From assembly GCA_022712735.1 (NCBI GenBank), contig JAFLKA010000009.1, positions 1 through 7,997 of the forward strand: a stretch of DNA of 7,997 nt, in the 5' to 3' direction. Positions 1 through 4,543 of this stretch are shown one piece after another. The stretch is from Marinosulfonomonas sp. Lineage in GTDB: Bacteria; Pseudomonadota; Alphaproteobacteria; Rhodobacterales; Rhodobacteraceae. The stretch's first letter is position 1. Each line of letters begins with the position of its first letter. The notes under the pieces were generated by a model. It saw only the letters and a list, made by a program, of their open reading frames with translations, was not told the DNA's origin and searched no databases. A program made the translations under genes and the position numbers.

Positions 1-1
1 T

Positions 2-331
2 GGAGGACGCGAGGGAAACGAAACACCACAAGATTGTGTGCTGCGGGAATTGTGGGAAGAATTCGGGCTGCGTTTGTCAACGGATGATCTGGTTTATGGT
101 GCGCATCGGGACGGGGTTCTGGAGGGGCAGGTTCGCATCTGGTTCTTTGGGGCTGAGGTGCGCGGGTTTGATCCGGCGCACATCAGGTTCGGGGATGAGG
201 GGCAAAGGTGGGAGATGATGCCGATCGAAACCTATCTGTCCCACCCTAAGGCAATCACGCATTTACAGGACGGATTACGCGGGTTTCTGGGGTATTTGGA
301 ACAAGGAAATGGAAGCGTTGCCGATGATTGA
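2..331 (+). CDS. NUDIX hydrolase, 3' part (5' end outside window)
   Basis: NUDIX proteins hydrolyse nucleoside diphosphates linked to another moiety (NTPs, nucleotide sugars, dinucleotides), using the NUDIX box to bind Mg2+. The frame is already open at base 2, and its first 23 residues form a complete NUDIX box. The pattern G-x5-E-x7-R-E-U-x-E-E-x-G-U is met exactly: G1, E7, R15-E16, L17, E19-E20, G22, L23. The Glu residues of RELWEEFG are the expected metal ligands. A beta-rich continuation follows (VRIWFFGAEV, then a tryptophan-containing WEMMPIETYL segment), and a TGA ends the gene at 329-331. A GTG at 38 could be mistaken for a start, but it lies inside the NUDIX box, so the true start is upstream of the window. 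The substrate cannot be told from this fragment. About 70-100 bp without a gene separate it from the SPFH gene. Confidence 0.88.
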   Translation, partial: GGREGNETPQDCVLRELWEEFGLRLSTDDLVYGAHRDGVLEGQVRIWFFGAEVRGFDPAHIRFGDEGQRWEMMPIETYLSHPKAITHLQDGLRGFLGYLEQGNGSVADD

Positions 332-401
332 TTCGGGAAAGCCGGAATGCCTTTTCATTTGCCCAGTTCATTCCCATATTAGGGGCATGATAAAAAAGAA
401 T

Positions 402-410
402 TGTGATAAT
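402..410 (+). promoter_or_regulatory. possible extended -10 promoter of the SPFH-NfeD operon
   Basis: TGTGATAAT has the form of an extended -10 element: TG, one base, then GATAAT, which is 5 of 6 to TATAAT. No convincing -35 hexamer lies 16-18 bp upstream. If used, transcription would start near 417. The GTG/ATG candidates at 403 and 409 would then lie outside the mRNA, favouring the TTG start at 430. This is a pattern match only. Confidence 0.25.
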
Positions 411-417
411 GAATAGA

Positions 418-422
418 AAGGG
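418..422 (+). promoter_or_regulatory. Shine-Dalgarno deciding the SPFH start
   Basis: AAGGG lies 7 nt before the TTG at 430, a normal spacing. The competing in-frame starts (GTG 403, ATG 409, ATG 445) have no comparable upstream purine-rich site. Confidence 0.5.
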
Positions 423-429
423 CGGACCA

Positions 430-1323
430 TTGGATATTGAACAAATGATTGCTGAACTATTAGGCGGCAATATTGTGCTGCTGGTTTTGGCAGCGCTGAT
501 TATCATCGGGATTTTCAAAGCGGTGCACATTGTGCCGCAATCGGAAAAATACGTGGTTGAACGGTTTGGCAAGCTGCGTTCGGTGCTTGGGCCTGGCATC
601 AATGTGATCGTGCCGTTTCTGGACCGCGTGCGCCACAAGGTTTCGGTGCTGGAACGCCAACTGCCATCTGCAAGCCAAGATGCAATTACAGCAGACAACG
701 TGCTGGTTACAGTTGAAACCAGCGTATTTTACCGCATTCTGGAGCCGGAAAAAACGGTTTACCGGATCCGTGATGTGGATGCGGCGATTTCCACCACGGT
801 GGCGGGGATTGTGCGGTCCGGCATTGGTGAAATGGAGCTGGACGAAGTGCAGTCAAACCGCCAGCAACTGATTGCTAAAATTCAGGACCAGATTGCCAAA
901 GCGGTGGATGACTGGGGCATCGAAGTGACCCGCGCCGAAATTCTGGATGTAAATCTGGATCAGGCCACCCGCGAGGCGATGTTGCAGCAGTTGAACGCCG
1001 AACGTGCGCGTCGGGCGCAAGTGACCGAGGCCGAAGGCACCAAGCGGTCGGTCGAGCTGAATGCCGACGCTGAGCTATACGCCGCCGAGCAGGAAGCCAA
1101 AGCGCGCCGGATCACGGCAGACGCCGAAGCCTATGCAACCGAAGTGGTGGCCGTGGCGATCAAGGAACACGGCATCGAGGCGGCGCAATACCAAGTGGCG
1201 CTAAAGCAGGTCGAGGCGATGGCCGAGATTGGCAAGGGGGCGGGCAAGCAGACGATTATGTTGCCGAGCAACATTGTTGATGCCTTTGGTGACGCGTTCA
1301 AAATGCTGAAAGGAAAACCATGA
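430..1323 (+). CDS. SPFH/band 7 (stomatin/paraslipin-type, QmcA-like) membrane protein
   Basis: This is a stomatin/prohibitin-type scaffold protein, expected to form large oligomeric rings at the inner membrane and to organise membrane domains or membrane proteolysis. From the TTG start it has 297 residues, the usual size. A single N-terminal membrane anchor lies at about 14-33. The band 7 domain follows at about 34-190, with family wording such as VPQSEKYVVERFG, LGPGIN, VPFLDRV, LERQLP and DNVLVTVETSVFYRI. An Ala/Glu/Arg-rich coiled coil runs from about 181 to 245 (ERARRAQVTEAEG, ELYAAEQEAKARR). The C-terminal tail includes LPSNIVDAFGDAFKMLKG. The start is uncertain. TTG 430 has an AAGGG site and gives an MDIEQ beginning that fits relatives I remember; GTG 403, ATG 409 and ATG 445 are in frame too. 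The stop overlaps the NfeD start, so the two are surely cotranscribed, as is typical of SPFH/NfeD pairs. A gene symbol such as qmcA would be a guess by analogy. Confidence 0.93.
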   Translation: MDIEQMIAELLGGNIVLLVLAALIIIGIFKAVHIVPQSEKYVVERFGKLRSVLGPGINVIVPFLDRVRHKVSVLERQLPSASQDAITADNVLVTVETSVFYRILEPEKTVYRIRDVDAAISTTVAGIVRSGIGEMELDEVQSNRQQLIAKIQDQIAKAVDDWGIEVTRAEILDVNLDQATREAMLQQLNAERARRAQVTEAEGTKRSVELNADAELYAAEQEAKARRITADAEAYATEVVAVAIKEHGIEAAQYQVALKQVEAMAEIGKGAGKQTIMLPSNIVDAFGDAFKMLKGKP

Positions 1324-1607
1324 TGTGGGCCACATGGTGGGCGTGGATGGCGGGCGCATTGGTGCTGGCCATCCTCGAGATACTGGCGCCAACGCATATC
1401 CTGCTGGGCTTTGCCATCGGCGCATTCATCACCGGCGGCTTGTTGTATATCGGCGGGGCGGCTGCGTTTTTTGTCACATCGCTGCCCTATACGCTGGCGT
1501 TTTTCGCGGCGGTGTCTTTGGTGGCGTGGCTGGTGATGCGGCGCGTGTTCGGGTTAAAGATGGCTGCGGTGAAAACCTGGAGCAAGGAAGAAGATATTAA
1601 CGACTGA
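1320..1607 (+). CDS. short NfeD-family membrane protein
   Basis: This is a 95-residue membrane protein and the partner of the SPFH protein. NfeD-like proteins accompany stomatin/paraslipin genes across bacteria and are thought to work with them in membrane-domain organisation. Three hydrophobic segments are visible at about 7-22, 26-46 and 57-74, with the LEILAP and GFAIGAFITGG wording of the NfeD membrane part. A short charged cytosolic tail follows (VKTWSKEEDIND). The C-terminal OB-fold domain of longer NfeD proteins is absent, so this is the minimal membrane-only form. The start is ATG 1320 in an ATGA overlap with the SPFH stop; the next codon (1323) is also ATG and could serve instead. 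Translational coupling with the upstream gene is likely. Its last 11 bp overlap the end of the convergent gene on the other strand. Confidence 0.85.
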   Translation: MMWATWWAWMAGALVLAILEILAPTHILLGFAIGAFITGGLLYIGGAAAFFVTSLPYTLAFFAAVSLVAWLVMRRVFGLKMAAVKTWSKEEDIND

Positions 1608-2328
1608 CGCGGGTGCCTATTCGCCCGATCATGGCCTTGAATTCGGTATAGACGCGGCCTTTGGCTAGCCATGATGAGGCAAAGGCCAATATCCCGACCG
1701 ATTCCCAGAAGAACATGTATTTGTATGGATCTAGTGCGTCTTTGACGTCGAAGAACATGTAAGGCATCAGCGCGATGATCGACAGCACGATCAGCGCTCC
1801 GCAGGCGACAAACATTTTGTTGCGCGGGGTCCAGATGATTTTGCCGGCATCGGTGCGGTCGCCTCTGGTGAAGATGAACAGGCAGAACAGGGCAAGGCAG
1901 ATAAAGAAAACCGCGGCACTACCAAAGTGGAAAAAGGCGGGGTGGCAGGTGAAACCCGATGCCGGAATGATGCAGTTTGTGGTCTCGCCGACATCGACAT
2001 TGCGCATCGGAAACAGGGCGACGCCGATGGCCGCAAAGCCCGCAATGCGCGCCACCCATTTGTCCGATAACCATTCGGCTGATTTCTTTTTATAACCCTT
2101 GTAGGTCAGCAAAAATATCCCGATCGCACAGAGCGCCCCGACCAGCACATCGCCCATCGGGGTGTGGTAATATTCGCTGATCGAGGGTTGGATTTCTGTG
2201 CGGCTATAGAGGGAGTATGCCAGCAGCGAGATCGGCAGGGAAAAGCCGATAACGCCCAAGGCCTGACGCACGAAAAGGAAGGACTGGACCAGTTGGTTTT
2301 TCTCTTCTTGTTTCTTGCCGGATTCCAT
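1597..2328 (-). CDS. six-helix integral membrane protein of unknown function (DUF998-like)
   Basis: The protein has 243 residues. After a charged cytosolic N-terminus (residues 1-20) there are six hydrophobic segments at about 22-41, 60-78, 92-107, 133-154, 172-193 and 203-222. Between segments 1 and 2 is the motif SISEYYHT, followed by MGDVLVGAL. I remember this pattern in uncharacterised bacterial membrane proteins, some labelled DUF998-like; the family name is tentative. The loop between segments 3 and 4 holds two cysteines (C119 and C128) that could form a disulfide if it faces the periplasm. No catalytic motif was recognised. The start ATG has a strong AGGAG site 8 nt upstream. The gene lies 81 bp downstream of pyrF on the same strand, so readthrough is possible. 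Its 3' end overlaps the convergent NfeD gene by 11 bp. Confidence 0.8.
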   Translation of the reverse strand: MESGKKQEEKNQLVQSFLFVRQALGVIGFSLPISLLAYSLYSRTEIQPSISEYYHTPMGDVLVGALCAIGIFLLTYKGYKKKSAEWLSDKWVARIAGFAAIGVALFPMRNVDVGETTNCIIPASGFTCHPAFFHFGSAAVFFICLALFCLFIFTRGDRTDAGKIIWTPRNKMFVACGALIVLSIIALMPYMFFDVKDALDPYKYMFFWESVGILAFASSWLAKGRVYTEFKAMIGRIGTRVSR

Positions 2329-2386
2329 TTGAAATACTCCTGTGCTAAAACTGTTTGCGAACGTCGGAAAATGCCGGATCAGCGGT

Positions 2387-2414
2387 AGTATAGCACGGAT
2401 TTGTACATGCTAAA
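2387..2414 (-). promoter_or_regulatory. weak candidate promoter for the six-helix membrane protein gene
   Basis: On the minus strand a -10-like TATACT (2387-2392, 5 of 6) follows a poor -35-like TTTAGC (2409-2414, 3 of 6) with a 16-bp spacer. The -35 overlaps the pyrF stop codon. It could let the downstream gene be transcribed separately from pyrF, but the -35 match is weak. Confidence 0.22.
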
Positions 2415-3105
2415 GTTGTGCTAGCTCCGCTTGGATCATTTGGGCGGCACCACGCGGGTCTTTGGCTTGCCAGATCGGGCGGCCAACCACGATGTGGTCG
2501 GCACCATTCTTGATGGCTTGCGTCGGGGTTGCCACGCGTTTCTGATCGTTCAACGCGGCACCGGCAGGGCGCACGCCCGGGGTGATGATCAATTTGCCAG
2601 CGGCTTCGGGTAGGGCGCGGATCAGGGCAGCCTCTTGCGGCGAGGCGATGACACCATCGGCACCAGCGACAAGCGCATTGGCGGCGCGTTCCAGAACGAG
2701 GTCTGTGATGTCGCCGGATTTAATGCAGCATTGGTCCAGATCATTGCGATCCAGCGAGGTCAGGATGGTGACAGCGAGGATTTTCATGTCTTTGCCGCCG
2801 ACACCTTCTTTGGCAGCGCGCACCACGTGGGGGTCACCATGCACCGTCAGGAAATCCAGATCAAACTGCGCCAGCCCGCGCACGGCGGCCTCAACCGTGG
2901 CGCTGATGTCGAACAGTTTCATATCAAGGAATATGCGTTTGCCGCGCTCGTCTTTTAGTTCACGCGCTAGTGCCAGGCCGCCGCCGGTCAGCATCCCCAA
3001 ACCGATTTTGTAAAAAGATACATCATCGCCGATTTCCTCGGCCAGTTTCAGGCCAGATAGGGCATCAGGCACGTCTAGGGCTACGATGAGGCGGTCGTCT
3101 GGCAT
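2410..3105 (-). CDS. pyrF: orotidine 5'-phosphate decarboxylase
   Basis: PyrF decarboxylates OMP to UMP, the last step of de novo pyrimidine synthesis, as a cytosolic TIM-barrel dimer. The protein has 231 residues, the normal length for the bacterial type 1 enzyme. All key elements are visible: IVALDVP with D11, FYKIGL with K33, the catalytic D-x-K-x-x-D array as D61, K63 and D66 in LDMKLFDI, FLTVHGDP near 86-92, TPGVRP at 175-180, and the phosphate-binding VVGRPI at 206-211 with R209. The usual DIPNT wording after the catalytic array reads DISAT here, a substitution outside the catalytic charges. The ATG start has a GGAG site 7 nt upstream. The gene lies 36 bp downstream of the membrane methyltransferase gene on the same strand and is probably cotranscribed with it. 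Confidence 0.97.
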   Translation of the reverse strand: MPDDRLIVALDVPDALSGLKLAEEIGDDVSFYKIGLGMLTGGGLALARELKDERGKRIFLDMKLFDISATVEAAVRGLAQFDLDFLTVHGDPHVVRAAKEGVGGKDMKILAVTILTSLDRNDLDQCCIKSGDITDLVLERAANALVAGADGVIASPQEAALIRALPEAAGKLIITPGVRPAGAALNDQKRVATPTQAIKNGADHIVVGRPIWQAKDPRGAAQMIQAELAQL

Positions 3106-3141
3106 GGGGGTGCTCCGGTTCTGTGGGGTTCGCGCATTGTC

Positions 3142-3885
3142 TTACGCATCTGGTCCGGGTTTGGCAATGTCTGGGGCAATGTCGGGTTTAGGGGCGTAGA
3201 TGCGGGCCATATCGGGGGCTTCGGTGCAATACATATGCACCCAGATATAGGCGTGCTGGAACAATGCGATGATGAGCGCGTTCCATGAGCCAAACAGTAG
3301 GGCGATCCCCCACAGACCCAGAAACGCGACCCCGTACATGGCGTTCGAGGTGTAGTGGAATGCGCCTTTGTTGACCAACGACATTTCGGCGTAGTGATCG
3401 CGGAAATGGTCACCGCCAAGGGCGCGCGGGATGGTGAAATACTTGATGACCGAATGCATCGCCCAGATTGCAGCGGCCAACAGGGCTATGCCAAGGGCAA
3501 TTTCAAGGTTTCGATAGCCGGTGATTGGCGCGGTATCTGCCCAGCCCGTCATGATCAGGGTGATCGGGCGAATGACCAGAAGCGGCATGAATATCATGGC
3601 CCAGATTTTCATATCGCGGTCGCCAAACAAGCGCGTCATCATGTTACGGTGCAATTGCAGGCGAAAGACGATGGCGACGATGATTTGGTGCAGCAGCGCC
3701 AGCGCCATTGAGGTCATCCCCCAGCCCGCCGATGTCAGTCCCAACAAGCGAGGGGCGTCTGAACCGGTGCGCAGCAGGGTGACCGCCCCAAGCGTCATCA
3801 GCAGGGCGATGGCCAAATGCTGTGGCTGCCCCTCGATCAGTTGTGCCCATGTGCTGCGGTTACGAATATCATTTAGTTTTGTCAT
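3142..3885 (-). CDS. PEMT/ICMT-like integral membrane methyltransferase (putative phospholipid N-methyltransferase)
   Basis: The protein has 247 residues with about five to six hydrophobic segments (roughly 24-40, 52-74, 93-114, 126-143, 183-199 and 201-218). The C-terminal half looks like the SAM-binding core of the PEMT/isoprenylcysteine methyltransferase superfamily. It has a KGAFHYTSNAMYG segment (173-185), where the superfamily has a basic-x-P-x-Y-x-G-like turn. Two hydrophobic helices follow, then a conserved acidic EAPDM (222-226) where PEMT-type enzymes carry a Glu before a Pro. By family knowledge such enzymes methylate membrane-embedded lipids or prenylcysteine; here phosphatidylethanolamine or a related aminolipid is the most likely substrate, by inference only. 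The ATG start has a perfect GGAGG site 7 nt upstream. It is the first gene of a leftward run with pyrF 36 bp downstream. It could instead be an uncharacterised membrane protein that only resembles the fold. Confidence 0.7.
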   Translation of the reverse strand: MTKLNDIRNRSTWAQLIEGQPQHLAIALLMTLGAVTLLRTGSDAPRLLGLTSAGWGMTSMALALLHQIIVAIVFRLQLHRNMMTRLFGDRDMKIWAMIFMPLLVIRPITLIMTGWADTAPITGYRNLEIALGIALLAAAIWAMHSVIKYFTIPRALGGDHFRDHYAEMSLVNKGAFHYTSNAMYGVAFLGLWGIALLFGSWNALIIALFQHAYIWVHMYCTEAPDMARIYAPKPDIAPDIAKPGPDA

Positions 3886-4006
3886 TGCCTATCCTCCGAC
3901 GGATATGTGCAAAAGAACACCCAATCGCATCTGGGCAGCTGTATGTATTCTAGCCCAGTTGTTTTAGTATGCTATGTTCAAACCTATAGAAGTTTACTCT
4001 CGAAGT

Positions 4007-4035
4007 CCTGATATTATTAACCAGCAATATTCAGG
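4007..4035 (-). repeat. imperfect inverted repeat after the small hypothetical gene
   Basis: CCTGATATT (4007-4015) and AATATTCAGG (4026-4035) pair with one bulged base around a 10-nt loop. The repeat lies directly behind the TGA of the minus-strand gene. It is AT-rich and has no T-run on the minus-strand side, so it is a weak hairpin rather than a clear intrinsic terminator. It could serve as an mRNA 3' end structure or a protein-binding site. Confidence 0.3.
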
Positions 4036-4326
4036 TCAGGCGATGTACCGTTCCTGCGGGTTCAGGAACGTCAGCTTATCCTCGCCCGAGCGGAACTCTG
4101 GCATGCGCTTGGCCTGACGTAGTGCATCGGCTTTCAAGTCTTGTTTGATTTGCGATATCCGCTGGTACGAGGAATCGCCAAGGGGGATATCGCAGCAGCA
4201 TTCAAAGTTCATAACGTCGCAGCGATCACCCATACCACCGCGAACGTAGAAGCTGACATTACCCAGCATTTTGTTGCTGTTGGGGTCGGGACGGATGTCT
4301 TGCACATGGGTATCTACAATATTCAT
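4036..4326 (-). CDS. small hypothetical protein with a Cys-Cys-Cys motif
   Basis: From the ATG at 4326 the product has 96 residues; an in-frame TTG four codons upstream (4338) is an alternative start. Neither has a good Shine-Dalgarno site. The protein is soluble-looking. It begins MNIVDTHVQDIRPDPNSN, has a beta-like stretch (MLGNVSFYVRGG), then DRCDVMNFECCCDIP with four cysteines close together. A charged, probably helical part follows (RISQIKQDLKADALRQAKRMPEFR), and the end is KLTFLNPQERYIA. I do not recognise the family. The cysteine cluster could bind a metal, but no complete zinc-finger spacing is seen. Third codon positions are G/C-leaning like the neighbouring genes, which supports a real gene. 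It diverges from clpB and is separated from the methyltransferase gene by 150 bp. Confidence 0.65.
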   Translation of the reverse strand: MNIVDTHVQDIRPDPNSNKMLGNVSFYVRGGMGDRCDVMNFECCCDIPLGDSSYQRISQIKQDLKADALRQAKRMPEFRSGEDKLTFLNPQERYIA

Positions 4327-4436
4327 TACACGGCTCAATAGTTAATGCTTATAATCCGAAAATAAGAATTTTTCGTGCATTGGTAAACCTGCCTTTTGGG
4401 GTAAGTAATGTATGGTATTTTTATGGCACTGTGCAT

Positions 4437-4467
4437 CTTGAACCTATGCCCATCAATCGCCACATCT
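4437..4467 (+). promoter_or_regulatory. RpoH (sigma-32)-like heat-shock promoter of clpB
   Basis: CTTGAA (4437-4442) is followed after 17 bp by CCACATCT (4460-4467). The known sigma-32 consensus is CTTGAAA at -35 and CCCCATnT at -10 with a spacer of roughly 13-17 bp. The -35 matches its first six bases, and the -10 matches at all but one consensus position. Transcription would start near 4473-4476, giving a 5' leader of about 70 nt. Control of clpB by the heat-shock sigma factor is established in other proteobacteria, so the placement makes sense. Confidence 0.65.
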
Positions 4468-4530
4468 AGGATGAGGCCCGACCATGACTGTGCCGATTTA
4501 GGGCGGTTAAATATCACGGGCGCTTTTGAA

Positions 4531-4536
4531 AAGGAG
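4531..4536 (+). promoter_or_regulatory. clpB Shine-Dalgarno site
   Basis: AAGGAG sits 7 nt before the ATG at 4544. It selects that start over the upstream in-frame TTG at 4526, which overlaps the site, and over the ATG at 4550. Confidence 0.8.
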
Positions 4537-4543
4537 AATACGG

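Larger units (their letters stand above)
4339..4543. other. AT-rich divergent intergenic region upstream of clpB
   Basis: About 205 bp without a gene separate the small minus-strand gene from clpB, and the left half is clearly richer in A/T than the flanking genes. It contains a perfect TATAAT on the + strand at 4350-4355 and, overlapping it, ATTATA/TATAAG-type sequences on the minus strand suitable as -10 for the leftward gene. Neither has a good -35. The heat-shock-type promoter of clpB lies in the right half. Confidence 0.5.

Noticed and set aside
347..388. Possible hairpin between the NUDIX and SPFH genes (ATGCCTTT pairing with AGGGGCAT)
   Set aside because: The stem needs two G-U pairs, the loop is 26 nt, and it is followed by an A-run rather than a T-run on the + strand, so it does not look like a terminator.
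2343..2396. GTGCTA...TAGCAC inverted repeat between pyrF and the six-helix protein gene
   Set aside because: Only six base pairs over a 42-nt loop; expected by chance and not adjacent to a T-run.
4141..4341. 66-codon + frame opposite the small cysteine-containing gene
   Set aside because: No ribosome binding site or family motif; the minus-strand frame has the better codon pattern.
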